NCBI RefSeq assembly: GCF_009707485.1
Contig: NZ_CP046121.1
Location: 1,054,001-1,118,000, forward strand
Direction of reading: 5' to 3'
Source: Nostocoides sp. HKS02
GTDB taxonomy: Bacteria > Actinomycetota > Actinomycetes > Actinomycetales > Dermatophilaceae
DNA: 64,000 nt
Part shown: positions 21,113 through 29,940 of the stretch, in pieces
How positions within the stretch are numbered: the first letter of the stretch is position 1
Layout: every line of letters starts with the position of its first letter
The notes under the pieces: model-generated
Told to the model about the DNA's origin: nothing
What the model saw: the letters and a program-made list of their open reading frames with translations, nothing else
The model's database searches: none
Translations under genes and position numbers: made by a program

Positions 21113-21868
21113 TCACAAGCGGGTGAAGAGGACTTGTCCCGCCGCGACGCCGAGCTGAATCAAGCCGCCGCCGACCACGCTGATGGCGAAGCCCTGACCA
21201 CCGGTCCAGCGCGGCCGGGCCGGCTCTCGGTCGCGCAGTCGTTTGCTGAGCGCGAACCAGAGCACCCCGGCACCGAGTGGCAGGCTGATCACCCAGAACC
21301 AGAACCAGCGGGTTCCGTGCCGGGGAACGCCTCCGCGAATCGCCCCGACGGCGAACACCACCAGCGCGAGCTGCGCGAGCCCGGCCCAGGCGATGCCGCC
21401 GTGGAACCGAGTCCTCTCGAGCACATAGGCGGTCACCCGGTCGACCGGTGAGGGGTTCGACCCGTCGCCGCCAACTAGCGGGCTGGTCGTGCCACCGTGG
21501 TTCGGAAACGGTCCAGTCAAGGTGGTCGCATCGGTGTAGTACCGGTGACCGTTGTGAGTAGTCCACTCCAGGACGGAACCCGTGTTGTCTGTCGACCTGG
21601 CGTGGCTGAGCGCGAAGAGCGGCTCTTGGCTCAACGGCGGCGGAGGCGAGCCAAGGCGGTCGAGGTCAACGATCTGCCCATCGTCGGCGGCGGACTTCAG
21701 CGATGCTCCGTCAGCCCGAACCGGAGCGGCCCACAAGGAGATCCCGAGCCAGACGGCCAGTACCAGCAGAAGGCCCAATCCTGCACTGTGGGTTGCCACC
21801 CACCGGATTCGGCTCGGTACCTCCCGGCGAGCCGTGACACGAAGCTCCGCGCCCCCCAGCGTTTCCAT
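21113..21868 (-). CDS. Hypothetical membrane protein
   Basis: A 251-aa protein that I do not recognise. It has an N-terminal membrane segment (GLGLLLVLAVWLGISLWAA), an outside domain of about 100 residues with a TGPFPNHGGT stretch, then three more hydrophobic segments (LAQLALVVFAVGAI, WFWFWVISLPLGAGVLWFA, FAISVVGGGLIQLGV). ATG 21868 is chosen because the upstream extension reads like non-coding sequence. Nothing around it suggests a role. Confidence 0.6.
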   Translation of the reverse strand: METLGGAELRVTARREVPSRIRWVATHSAGLGLLLVLAVWLGISLWAAPVRADGASLKSAADDGQIVDLDRLGSPPPPLSQEPLFALSHARSTDNTGSVLEWTTHNGHRYYTDATTLTGPFPNHGGTTSPLVGGDGSNPSPVDRVTAYVLERTRFHGGIAWAGLAQLALVVFAVGAIRGGVPRHGTRWFWFWVISLPLGAGVLWFALSKRLRDREPARPRWTGGQGFAISVVGGGLIQLGVAAGQVLFTRL

Positions 21869-21965
21869 GGCTGATGGTCGCACCCCGGGCTGGCGCAGAC
21901 AACGTCTTCCGAGCTTCGGTGTGCCGCCAGATGTGTTTGTCCCTCGAGCCGGGCACGCTGGAGGC

Positions 21966-22475
21966 ATGATCCTCCCCGAGGTCCGTGACCCGCGCATGCT
22001 CACGATCCGCCGCGGCGGGTCCCTCACCGACACGGATCATCGACTCCTCGCCCTCTGGGCTGCCCTGTGCGCGGAGCACGTCCTGCACTTCTTCGAGGAC
22101 GAGCAGCCTTCGGACCCTCGGCCGAGGGACGCGATCGAGGCGGCCCGCGCCTGGGCGCGTGGCGACCTGACGATGATGAACGCTCGGGCCACCGGTGGAC
22201 ACGCGATGGGAGCGGCGCGATCGCTCCGCGGGGCGGCGCGGCATGCGGCATACGCCGCCGGTCAGGCTGCGTGCGTCGGCCACGTGGCCGAGCACGATCT
22301 CGGCGCGGCTGCCTACGCGATCAAGGCCGCGATGGCTGCGCACCCTGACGACCCCGGGGCCGGACGCGTCGAGCGTGACTGGCAGCGCGACCAGCTGCAC
22401 GAGCCGATTCGCCCACTCGTCCTGGCGGACCAGGCTCGGCGGAGCTCGATCTGCTGGTCGGTCTTCGACGACTGA
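21966..22475 (+). CDS. Putative immunity protein (Imm-5-like)
   Basis: A 169-aa protein, alanine-rich and helical, with LTDTDHRLLALWAALCAEHVL near the start and EAARAWARGDLTMMNARATGGHAMGAAR in the middle. This matches a family of predicted polymorphic-toxin immunity proteins (Imm-5-like) common in actinobacteria as orphans. No toxin gene is next to it. The assignment rests on pattern memory, and the immunity function is only predicted for the family. Confidence 0.6.
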   Translation: MILPEVRDPRMLTIRRGGSLTDTDHRLLALWAALCAEHVLHFFEDEQPSDPRPRDAIEAARAWARGDLTMMNARATGGHAMGAARSLRGAARHAAYAAGQAACVGHVAEHDLGAAAYAIKAAMAAHPDDPGAGRVERDWQRDQLHEPIRPLVLADQARRSSICWSVFDD

Positions 22476-22576
22476 CCAGAAGGCACGCAGGCATCTGCCG
22501 CTGCCGCGAGTTCAGCACGCCACGCAGTGAGAGCGTGACACCGATGGTCGCGCTGGCGCTGTGTAGCCTCAACGCC

Positions 22577-23095
22577 GTGTCAGCGATCTCAAGTCACGAT
22601 CCAGCGATCCTTGCCGCGCCCCTCCGGGTCCAGCTCGAGTCGTTCCTCGACGACCACCGCGAAGCGCTATGCGAGAGCCTGGACGGCATCACGGAGGAAG
22701 AAGCACGCCGGCAGCTGGTGCCGTCCAAGACCACCCTCCTCGGCCTGGTCAAACACGCCAGCTTTGTGGAGCTCGTGTGGTTCAACGAGGCCATCACCGG
22801 TCGCAGTCGCGCTGAGATCGGCTGTCCCGACGATCCCGACGCGTCGTTCACCGTGGAACCTCAGGACACCATCGACTCCGTGCGCGACACCTACAGGGAC
22901 ACCTGCCGGGCGTCCCGGACGGCGTCGGCGCCACTGGGTCTTGACGACCTCGTCCACGGGAATCGCCGGGGACCGCTCCCGATGCGATGGGTGTATCTCC
23001 ACGTGCTCCGCGAGCTCGCCCAGCACTGCGGCCACGCGGACATCCTGCGCGAACAGCTCCTGGCGGCCCGGGAAGGCGTCACCGGGCTTCCGTAG
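22577..23095 (+). CDS. DinB superfamily protein (DUF664-like)
   Basis: About 172 aa of a DinB-fold four-helix bundle. The metal-ligand histidines fit LVKHASFVELVWFN (residues about 55-68) and LRELAQHCGHADILREQL near the C-terminus. Family members are thought to be metal-dependent enzymes or thiol transferases. The GTG at 22577 best matches the family N-terminus; ATG 22544 is an alternative. Confidence 0.75.
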   Translation: MSAISSHDPAILAAPLRVQLESFLDDHREALCESLDGITEEEARRQLVPSKTTLLGLVKHASFVELVWFNEAITGRSRAEIGCPDDPDASFTVEPQDTIDSVRDTYRDTCRASRTASAPLGLDDLVHGNRRGPLPMRWVYLHVLRELAQHCGHADILREQLLAAREGVTGLP

Positions 23096-23104
23096 CCGTG
23101 GCCC

Positions 23105-23149
23105 TGAAGAAAACGGGGCCCGAAGTGTGTGGACAAATCGGACCCCGTT
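23105..23149 (-). terminator. Rho-independent terminator of tRNA-Pro
   Basis: On the minus strand AACGGGGTCCGA pairs with TCGGGCCCCGTT over 12 bp (one wobble) and is followed by TTCTTC. It begins three bases after the tRNA and is the most classical terminator in the window. Confidence 0.75.
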
Positions 23150-23151
23150 CG

Positions 23152-23225
<74 letters not shown>

Positions 23226-23282
23226 TGGCTTGCCCACGCGAAACCGACCACATCGGGCCCGCAGGAGCGAACGAAACCTTAG

Positions 23283-23321
23283 CGCACGGCATACCCCGCC
23301 TCGAAATCGGTATGCCGTGTG
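23283..23321 (-). terminator. Hairpin built from inverted CGGCATAC motifs after der
   Basis: CACGGCATACC (23285-23295) and GGTATGCCGTG (23309-23319) are perfect inverted arms with a 13-base loop, extended by two more pairs including one wobble. It stands between the der stop and the tRNA. Each arm is a copy of the window-wide octamer. Confidence 0.6.
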
Positions 23322-23329
23322 CCCCGGCG

Positions 23330-24784
23330 CTACTTGCGGCGGCGCTTCTCGCGGACCCGCACCGAGACCTCGATCGGCGTGCCCTCGAAGCCGAACTCCT
23401 CGCGCAGTCGTCGCTCGAGGAACCGGCGGTAACCGGCCTCAATGAACCCCGAGGCGAAGATCACGAACCGCGGCGGGCGGGTCGAAGCCTGGGTCGCGAA
23501 CAGGATGCGCGGCTGCTTGCCACCCCGGATCGGGTGCGGGTGCGCGGCCACGATCTCGCCGAAGAACGCGTTGAGGCGCCCGGTCGGCACACGGAAGTCC
23601 CAGGACTCGAGCGCCTTCTCGAGGGCGGGCACGAGCTTGTCGACCGACCGACCGGTGCGTGCGGAGATGTTCACCCGCGGAGCCCACGGGATCTGCACGA
23701 GCTCGCGCTCGATCTCGCGCTCGAGGTAGTACCGGCGCTCCTCGTCGAGCAGGTCCCACTTGTTGTACGCGACGACGAGGGCGCGCCCCGCGTCGATGGC
23801 CTGCTGCACGACCCGGATGTCCTGCTCGGCGATCTGCTGCTCGGCGTCGATCAGCACGACGGCGACCTCGGCCTTCTCCAGGGCGGTCTGGGTGCGCAGC
23901 GACGCGTAGAAGTCGGCCCCGCGGGTCTGGTGGACCCGGCGCCGGATGCCGGCCGTGTCGACGAACCGCCACGTCTTGCCGCCGAGCTCGATGAACTCGT
24001 CGACCGGGTCGCGGGTGGTGCCGGCGACGTTGTCGACCACGACGCGGTCCTCGCCGGCGAGCTTGTTGAGCAGCGAGGACTTGCCGACGTTGGGGCGGCC
24101 GATGAGGGCGACCCGTCGCGGGCCACCGCGCTGGTAGGCGTCCTTGGCCGACACGTCCGGGAGCACGTCGAGGACGGCGTCGAGCACGTCGCCACTGCCC
24201 CGCCCGTGCAGCGCCGAGACCGGCCAGGGCTGGCCCAGCCCGAGGTTCCACAGGGCAGAGGCATCGGCCTCGGTGCGCTGGTCGTCGACCTTGTTGGCGA
24301 CGAGCACCACCGGCTTGCCTGCGCGTCGCAGGAGCTTCACCACGGCCTCGTCGTCGTCCGTGGCACCCACCGTGGCGTCCACCACGAACATCACGACATC
24401 GGCGAGGTCGACGGCAACCTCGGCCTGCTCCGCCACGCGCAGGTGGATGCCCGTCGCGTCGATCTCCCAGCCGCCCGTGTCGACGAGCGTGAACCGTCGC
24501 CCGGTCCACTCGGCGTCGTAGGCGACACGGTCACGGGTCACGCCCGGCACGTCCTCGACGACCGCCTCCCGGCGCCCGAGAATCCGGTTGACCAGGGTCG
24601 ACTTGCCGACGTTGGGGCGCCCGACGACGGCGACCACGGGCAGCGGGCCTTCGGTGACGGCATACCCGTTCTCGTCGAGCTCGCCGTCGAGGAGCGAACG
24701 GTCCTCCTCGCTGAGGTCGAACTCCTCCAGCCCAACGCGCAGGGCGCGCTCGACAGTCGAGTCGTCGGTCAGGTGCTCACTCAC
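23330..24784 (-). CDS. der: Ribosome biogenesis GTPase Der (EngA)
   Basis: A 484-aa protein with two GTPase domains and a KH-like C-terminus. G1 motifs are GRPNVGKST and [10 protein letters not shown]3 motifs are DTGGW and DTAGI; G4 motifs are NKVD and NKWD. Der assists assembly of the 50S ribosomal subunit. GTG 24784 follows AAGGA. The N-terminal extension of about 50 residues before the first G1 is acidic and usual for actinobacterial Der. It ends the xerD-to-der gene series. Confidence 0.95.
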   Translation of the reverse strand: MSEHLTDDSTVERALRVGLEEFDLSEEDRSLLDGELDENGYAVTEGPLPVVAVVGRPNVGKSTLVNRILGRREAVVEDVPGVTRDRVAYDAEWTGRRFTLVDTGGWEIDATGIHLRVAEQAEVAVDLADVVMFVVDATVGATDDDEAVVKLLRRAGKPVVLVANKVDDQRTEADASALWNLGLGQPWPVSALHGRGSGDVLDAVLDVLPDVSAKDAYQRGGPRRVALIGRPNVGKSSLLNKLAGEDRVVVDNVAGTTRDPVDEFIELGGKTWRFVDTAGIRRRVHQTRGADFYASLRTQTALEKAEVAVVLIDAEQQIAEQDIRVVQQAIDAGRALVVAYNKWDLLDEERRYYLEREIERELVQIPWAPRVNISARTGRSVDKLVPALEKALESWDFRVPTGRLNAFFGEIVAAHPHPIRGGKQPRILFATQASTRPPRFVIFASGFIEAGYRRFLERRLREEFGFEGTPIEVSVRVREKRRRK

Positions 24785-24887
24785 GGGGTTTCCTTGCGTT
24801 GATCGTGGGGGGCCGCTGTGCGACGGGGTATGCCGCGTGGCCGCCGACCATTGTCTCGCACTTTGGCGCCGGCTCAGGACAGCAGCC

Positions 24888-25646
24888 TCAGGTGCGGGGT
24901 TCGGCAGCGGTCCAACCGTCGTCCTCGGGGAGGAACATCGCGTGCCGCTCCTGGGATTCCCGGACATGCTCGGCGAGGCACTCCCGCACCTGGGCCGTCC
25001 CGGCGACGAGCCGTTGGCGACCCGTGAGACCGGGCTCGGCGACCAGCTCGGCGACCAGCTCGACGGGCTCGCCGAACTCGACCACCATCGGGCTGCGCAA
25101 CCGCGGCAGGGACGCCGTCGAGGCCCCGGTGGCCCGGGTCCCGAGGAACGCCACGGGCACGATTCGGGCGTGTCCCTGCTGGGCCAGCCACGCGGCACCC
25201 TGCTGGACCGAGGCGACGTCGCCGCGCCCGCGGGTGCCCTCGGGGAAGATGCCCACCGCTCCCCCGGCGTGCAGGATCGCCACGGCCGCCATGAGCGCCC
25301 CGCGGTCGCCGGCGCCACGGGTCACCGGGATGTGCCCGATGAACCGCAGGAACCACCCGAGCGGCCCACGGAACAGCTCGCGCTTGACCAGCACACAGGT
25401 CGGGCGAGGGGCGAGGGCTGGCAGCATCGGCCCGTCGAGGAAGCCGACGTGGTTGGCGACGAAGACCACGGGACCCTCGCGCGGCACCCGATCCCGCCCG
25501 ACGACGCTCACCCGGTAGAGCGCACCGAACAGGAACCGCCCGACCACGAGGTTGACCCGCACCCGCCACTGCGGCGTCGGTGGTGGGCTCACCGGGGCAC
25601 CTCGGCTCACCCGGGCACCTCGGCTCACCCGGGCACCTCGGCTCAC
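24888..25646 (-). CDS. plsC: 1-acyl-sn-glycerol-3-phosphate acyltransferase (PlsC family)
   Basis: A membrane-associated acyltransferase of at most 252 aa with the H-x4-D motif NHVGFLD, the FPEGTRGRG motif and VPVAFLGT. It acylates lysophosphatidic acid or a similar acceptor. The first 20 codons are odd: four in-frame GTG codons (25646, 25628, 25610, 25592) recur in an 18-base tandem repeat, so the true start is ambiguous. The first GTG overlaps the cmk stop (GTGA). Homology begins near [10 protein letters not shown], so even the last GTG is possible. Confidence 0.85.
   Translation of the reverse strand: MSRGARVSRGARVSRGAPVSPPPTPQWRVRVNLVVGRFLFGALYRVSVVGRDRVPREGPVVFVANHVGFLDGPMLPALAPRPTCVLVKRELFRGPLGWFLRFIGHIPVTRGAGDRGALMAAVAILHAGGAVGIFPEGTRGRGDVASVQQGAAWLAQQGHARIVPVAFLGTRATGASTASLPRLRSPMVVEFGEPVELVAELVAEPGLTGRQRLVAGTAQVRECLAEHVRESQERHAMFLPEDDGWTAAEPRT
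25588..25646 (-). repeat. 18-bp tandem repeats carrying multiple GTG starts of plsC
   Basis: GTGAGCCGAGGTGCCCGG recurs with an 18-base period, giving GTGAG at 25646, 25628, 25610 and 25592. Each unit supplies a GTG in the plsC frame and encodes VSRGAR. The first copy coincides with the cmk stop. Confidence 0.88.
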
Positions 25647-26344
25647 GCAGGCACCTTGTCGGGGGCCGTGCGCCGCACCACGGCCAGCAGCGCCTCGACG
25701 CTCTCGGCGAAGTCCAGGTCGGAGGTGTCGAGCAGCACCACGCCGTCAGCCGCCCGGGTGAACTGCGAGACGGTGGAGTCGTCGGCGTCACGGCGCACGA
25801 TCTGGTCACGCGTGGCCTCCATCGCTGCACGGTCCGCCTCGCCGTGCAGCTCGGTCGACCGGCGACGCAGCCGCGCGTCGACACTGGCGGTCAGCAGCAC
25901 CCGCACGTCGGCGTCGGGGGCGACGACCGTCGTGATGTCGCGGCCCTCTGCCACGACCCCGCCCGTGCTGCCCGCGATCTGCTCGATGAGCTCGCGCTGC
26001 AACCGCTGCAGGATCGGGCGCACCGCGGTGTTCGTGGCGACCTGCGAGACGACCTCACTCACCCGGGTGGTGCGGATCTCGTGCTCGATCTCGCGGCCGC
26101 CCACGAGCACGCTGGGGTGGGCAGGGTCGGTGCCCATCTCGAGGGGGAGCTCGCGGGTGGCCTGCTCGACGGCCTGCCGGTCGGCGAGGTCGACTCCCTG
26201 CTCGAGGCACCACCAGGTGACGGCGCGGTACATCGCGCCGGTGTCGAGGTAGCCGACCCCCAGGGCGCGCGCCGCGGCCCGCGACACACTGGACTTGCCG
26301 GACCCGGAGGGCCCGTCGACCGCGATGACGAGGTGCGTGCTCAT
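25643..26344 (-). CDS. cmk: Cytidylate kinase
   Basis: A 233-aa (d)CMP kinase. The N-terminus has the P-loop DGPSGSGKSS, then YLDTGAMYRAVTW, VAEGRDITTVVAPDA and a late RRDADDST motif, all diagnostic of Cmk. It phosphorylates CMP and dCMP. The ATG at 26344 looks leaderless, with TAGGCT eight bases upstream, although tyrA ends only 27 bases away. The stop overlaps plsC. Confidence 0.94.
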   Translation of the reverse strand: MSTHLVIAVDGPSGSGKSSVSRAAARALGVGYLDTGAMYRAVTWWCLEQGVDLADRQAVEQATRELPLEMGTDPAHPSVLVGGREIEHEIRTTRVSEVVSQVATNTAVRPILQRLQRELIEQIAGSTGGVVAEGRDITTVVAPDADVRVLLTASVDARLRRRSTELHGEADRAAMEATRDQIVRRDADDSTVSQFTRAADGVVLLDTSDLDFAESVEALLAVVRRTAPDKVPA

Positions 26345-26352
26345 GGGCGTCG

Positions 26353-26358
26353 AGCCTA
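26353..26358 (-). promoter_or_regulatory. Probable -10 hexamer (TAGGCT), leaderless cmk
   Basis: TAGGCT ends eight bases before ATG 26344 in the 27-base gap after tyrA. Confidence 0.45.
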
Positions 26359-26371
26359 TGCGGTGCGGGCG

Positions 26372-27454
26372 TCAGCCGTGTAGCCGCCAGCCACGAGCGG
26401 CGAGCTCCTCGCCCAGGCGCTCGGCGACAGCCGGCAGCACGGAGATCTCGGCCAGCCCGAACGGCTGCCCCATGCCGTGTTCGAGGTGGAGGTCCTCGAG
26501 GTTGACCCCGGCATCGCCGACGTCGTGCAGGAGGCGGGCCAGCTCACCCGGGCGGTCCGGCACGAGCACGACGACCACGCTGTATGCCGTCGGTGCAGCC
26601 CCGTGCTTGCCCGGGATACGTGCGTGGCCGGCGTTGCCGTGACTGACGACCCGCGCCAGGACCTCGCGGGCGCCGACCCCGTCACCGTCGGCGAGCAGGT
26701 CCAGCGCGCCCACGACCTCAGCGAGCTCGGCCTGGAGGTGGCCCAGCACCTCGCGCACGGCGGCGGCGTTGCCGGCGAGGATCTGGGTCCACAGCTGCGG
26801 GTCGCTCGCTGCCACCCGGGTCACGTCGCGGATGCCCTGCCCCGAGAGGGCCACCGCGGGGTCGGTCAGCTCGCGGAGCCGGCTGGCCACAAGCGAGGAG
26901 GCCAGCTGGGGCACGTGGGACACCACCGCGACCGCGGCGTCGTGCTCCTGCGGGCTCATCGTGGACACGGTGCCCCCAGCAGCCCGCGCGAGCTCCTGGA
27001 CGGCCTCGACGGCAGCACTGGACGAGGTCGCGTGCGGCACCACGACCCAGGCCCGGCCGTCGAAGAGGTCACCCCTCGCGGCGACCGCCCCGGACCGCTC
27101 GCGCCCCGCCATCGGGTGCGAGCCGGCATACCGCGAGAGGTCGGCGCCTCGGGAGCGGACGTCCTCGAGCACGGCGACCTTGACCGAGGCGACGTCGGTG
27201 ACGATCGCGTCCGGCCACGAGCCGAGAGCCTCAGCGACCACCGCGCCAGCGACATCGGGTGGGGCCGCGACCACGACGACCTCGGGCGCGGGGTCCTGCG
27301 GACCGGCCAGGGTGCCGGCCCCGAGGTCGCGCGCCAGCGCCACCGCTGTCGGTGACGGGTCGCTGAGCGTCACGGCATACCCGGCACGGGTCAGGGCGAT
27401 GCCCAGGCTCGTGCCGATCAGGCCTGTCCCGATGATGCGCACACGCGAGGTCAC
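26372..27454 (-). CDS. tyrA: Prephenate dehydrogenase
   Basis: A 360-aa NAD(P)-dependent dehydrogenase of tyrosine synthesis. The Rossmann motif is IIGTGLIGTSLG (residues 7-18), then TDVASVK, SHPMAGRERSG and QGIRDVTRVAASDPQLW. A C-terminal ACT domain (VVVLVPDRPGELARLLHDVGDAGVNLEDL, residues 290-345) suggests feedback control by an amino acid. GTG 27454 appears leaderless. Confidence 0.93.
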   Translation of the reverse strand: MTSRVRIIGTGLIGTSLGIALTRAGYAVTLSDPSPTAVALARDLGAGTLAGPQDPAPEVVVVAAPPDVAGAVVAEALGSWPDAIVTDVASVKVAVLEDVRSRGADLSRYAGSHPMAGRERSGAVAARGDLFDGRAWVVVPHATSSSAAVEAVQELARAAGGTVSTMSPQEHDAAVAVVSHVPQLASSLVASRLRELTDPAVALSGQGIRDVTRVAASDPQLWTQILAGNAAAVREVLGHLQAELAEVVGALDLLADGDGVGAREVLARVVSHGNAGHARIPGKHGAAPTAYSVVVVLVPDRPGELARLLHDVGDAGVNLEDLHLEHGMGQPFGLAEISVLPAVAERLGEELAARGWRLHG

Positions 27455-27461
27455 GACGCGA

Positions 27462-27467
27462 AGGCTA
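27462..27467 (-). promoter_or_regulatory. Probable -10 hexamer (TAGCCT), leaderless tyrA
   Basis: TAGCCT ends seven bases before GTG 27454 in the 36-base gap after rluB. Confidence 0.45.
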
Positions 27468-27490
27468 CCGACGAGCTCGGCCGGGCGGGC

Positions 27491-28426
27491 TCAGAGTCCA
27501 GCGGCCGAGTAGAGCTTGCCGACCTCTTCCTTGGTCAGCTTGCGCATCTTGCCGGGCTTGGTCTCGCCGAGGTGAATGGGACCGACCTGGGTGCGGACCA
27601 ACGACAACACCGGGTGTCCGACCGCGTCGAGCAGCCGGCGCACGATGTGCTTGCGCCCCTCGTGGAGGATCACCTCGACGAGCGCCTTGCCCGGCTGGGA
27701 GTCGACGATCCGGAACGAGTCGACCGAGGCGGGGCCGTCCTCGAGCTCCACGCCCTCACGCAGGCGCTTGCCGATGTCGCGCGGGACCGGCCCACGGATC
27801 TGGGCGAGGTAAGTCTTGGCCACGCCGTACTGGGGATGCTGGAGCCGGTGCGCCAGGTCGCCGTCGTTGGTGAGGATCAGCAGGCCCTCGGTGTCGGCGT
27901 CGAGCCGCCCCACGTGGAACAGCCGCTCGTGGCGGTCGCCGACGTAGTCGCCGATGCTGATGCGACCCAGCTCGTCGTTCATCGTCGTCACGACGTTCAA
28001 GGGCTTGTTGAAGGCGAAGTACACGCGGCTCTCGTCGAGCTGCACCCGAACGCCGTCGACGTGGACCATCTGGTCGGCCCGGATCCGGACCCCGAGCTCG
28101 GTGACGACGTGGCCGTCGACCTCGACCCGACCATCGGAGATGAGGTTCTCGCACACCCGGCGTGACCCAACCCCCGCCGCAGCGAGGAGCTTCTGCAGCC
28201 GGATGCCGTCGGGGTCGTGCACGTCGACCTCGGGGGTCGCCCGCTCGCGCGGGACCCGGGTGGGCTGGCTGCCCTTGGTCGTGCCCGAGCTGCCCCGCTG
28301 GGGCCGCTCCGGCCGCTCGGCCCGCCCGGAACTCTGTGATCGGCCGGACGGACTCTGCGGTCGGCCGGCGCGCTGGGGGCGACCGCCGCCCGAGCTGGTG
28401 CCGCTTCTACTACGTGGGGGTGTCAT
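27491..28426 (-). CDS. rluB: 23S rRNA pseudouridine synthase, RluB/RsuA family
   Basis: A 311-aa protein. A low-complexity basic N-terminus (residues 1-70) precedes an S4 domain (RLQKLLAAAGVGSRRVCENLI) and the RsuA-type catalytic domain with LFHVGRLDADTEGLLILTNDGDLAHRL, whose Asp is catalytic. It makes pseudouridine in rRNA. The start overlaps the scpB stop by four bases. The order parA-scpA-scpB-rluB is standard in actinobacteria. Confidence 0.92.
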   Translation of the reverse strand: MTPPRSRSGTSSGGGRPQRAGRPQSPSGRSQSSGRAERPERPQRGSSGTTKGSQPTRVPRERATPEVDVHDPDGIRLQKLLAAAGVGSRRVCENLISDGRVEVDGHVVTELGVRIRADQMVHVDGVRVQLDESRVYFAFNKPLNVVTTMNDELGRISIGDYVGDRHERLFHVGRLDADTEGLLILTNDGDLAHRLQHPQYGVAKTYLAQIRGPVPRDIGKRLREGVELEDGPASVDSFRIVDSQPGKALVEVILHEGRKHIVRRLLDAVGHPVLSLVRTQVGPIHLGETKPGKMRKLTKEEVGKLYSAAGL

Positions 28427-29031
28427 CCGCGTCCTTGTTCTGCGATTTCGTCGAGCAGGTCGACTTCGGGGAGGTAGGGCGCCAGAGCAGGGAGCTCGTC
28501 GAGCGTGCCCAGCCCGAGTCGTTGGAGGAAGTAGTCCGTCGTGCCGTAGAGGATGGCGCCGCCGTCGCCGTCGGCGCCCAGCTCCTCGATCAGCCCGCGG
28601 TTGAGCAGCGTCCGCACCACGCCATCGACGTTGACGCCGCGCACGGCGCTCACCCGGGAGCGTGAGATCGGCTGGCGGTAGGCGATGACCGCGAGGGTCT
28701 CGAGCGAGGCCTGGGTCAGCTTGGCCTGCTGGCCGTCGAGGAGGAACTTCTCCACCACGGGGGCGTAGTCGGAGCGGCTGTAGATCCGCCAGCCACCGGC
28801 CACCGACCGCAGCGTGAAGCCACGCTGCTGCGCGGCATACTCCTGCTCGAGGTCGTGGAGGTGAGCCACCACGTCGTCCACGGGCAGTTCGAGCGCCGAG
28901 GCGAGCGCCAGCTCGCTGATCGGCTCGTCGACCACCATCAGGACGGCCTCGATGACGCTGCGCGCCCCACCGGGGAAGTCGTTGACGTCGAAGGCGATCT
29001 GCTCCTCGACGACGGTGTCCGGCTCACTCAT
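28423..29031 (-). CDS. scpB: Segregation and condensation protein ScpB
   Basis: A 202-aa ScpB with two winged-helix units: ARSVIEAVLMVVDEPIS at the start and LTQASLETLAVIAYRQPISRSRVSAVRGVNVDGVVRTLL in the middle. With ScpA it forms the kleisin complex of SMC that compacts chromosomes. The ATG at 29031 lies inside the end of scpA (8-base overlap) and an in-frame extension upstream is scpA coding sequence. Confidence 0.93.
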   Translation of the reverse strand: MSEPDTVVEEQIAFDVNDFPGGARSVIEAVLMVVDEPISELALASALELPVDDVVAHLHDLEQEYAAQQRGFTLRSVAGGWRIYSRSDYAPVVEKFLLDGQQAKLTQASLETLAVIAYRQPISRSRVSAVRGVNVDGVVRTLLNRGLIEELGADGDGGAILYGTTDYFLQRLGLGTLDELPALAPYLPEVDLLDEIAEQGRG

Positions 29032-29935
29032 CGGTGTGGGTCTCCTCTTCGTCGGCCCCGTCGGCCCCGTCGGCCACGTCAAACTCGTCGAACTCGTCGC
29101 TGACCTCGATCTCGCCGTCGTTCGTGCCGGTCCAGCGCACGGTCAGCTCCCCCAGCGCCTCGGCCTGCTCGAAGGTGATCGCCGCCTCGCGGAACAGCTC
29201 GAGCAGGGCCAGGAAGCGCGCCACGATCACCAACGTCGAGTCGGCATCGGCCACCAGCGCGCGGAACGAGCACACCCGCTCGCTGCGCAGCCGCGACCCG
29301 ATGATGCCGGCCTGCTCACGCACGCTCACCTGGGGGGCGTGCAGGTGGTCCAGGCCGACCGTCGGCGCGACCTTGGGAGTCATGGCGCGGGCCGCGATCA
29401 TGGCGAGCTGGTCCGGGGTGATGCCCATGACCAGCTCGGGCAGCAGCGCGGCGAACTGGGGCTCGAGACCGGCCTGGCGCGGCGTCATCCGGCCCGCCGT
29501 GGCCATCCGCTCGCCGAAGGTGAAGGCGATGTCCTTGAACGCGCGGTACTGCAGAAGCCGGGCGAACAGCAGGTCGCGGGCCTCGATGAGGGCGAGGTCC
29601 TCCTCGTCCTGGGGTCCCATCTGCGGTAGCAGGCGCGACGCCTTGAGGTCGAGCAGGGTCGCCGCGATGAGCAGGAACTCCGAGGCCTGGGACAGGTCCC
29701 ACTCGGTGTCGGACGCCTGCGCGGCCTTGATGTGGGCGATGAACTCGTCGGTCACGCTGGCCAGCGCGATCTCCGTGATGTCGAGCTTGTGCTTGCTGAT
29801 CAGGCCGAGGAGCAGGTCGAACGGCCCGGAGAAGACCGCGAGGTGGACCTCGAACGGCGTCGACCCACCACGCCGGGTGATGACGCCTCCCGGCGTGATC
29901 TGGGGCTGCTCGGCCGTCACGGCCTCATCGGCCAC
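29024..29935 (-). CDS. scpA: Segregation and condensation protein ScpA (kleisin)
   Basis: A 303-aa kleisin. FEVHLAVFSGPFDLLLGLISKHKLDITEIALA at residues 28-60 is the SMC-neck binding region, and FLALLELFREAAITFEQAEALGELTVRW near the end is the winged helix. The C-terminus is a short acidic tail with DGADGAD repeats. GTG 29935 is taken because homology starts just downstream and parA ends five bases upstream. Confidence 0.92.
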   Translation of the reverse strand: MADEAVTAEQPQITPGGVITRRGGSTPFEVHLAVFSGPFDLLLGLISKHKLDITEIALASVTDEFIAHIKAAQASDTEWDLSQASEFLLIAATLLDLKASRLLPQMGPQDEEDLALIEARDLLFARLLQYRAFKDIAFTFGERMATAGRMTPRQAGLEPQFAALLPELVMGITPDQLAMIAARAMTPKVAPTVGLDHLHAPQVSVREQAGIIGSRLRSERVCSFRALVADADSTLVIVARFLALLELFREAAITFEQAEALGELTVRWTGTNDGEIEVSDEFDEFDVADGADGADEEETHTDE

Positions 29936-29940
29936 CGCGG

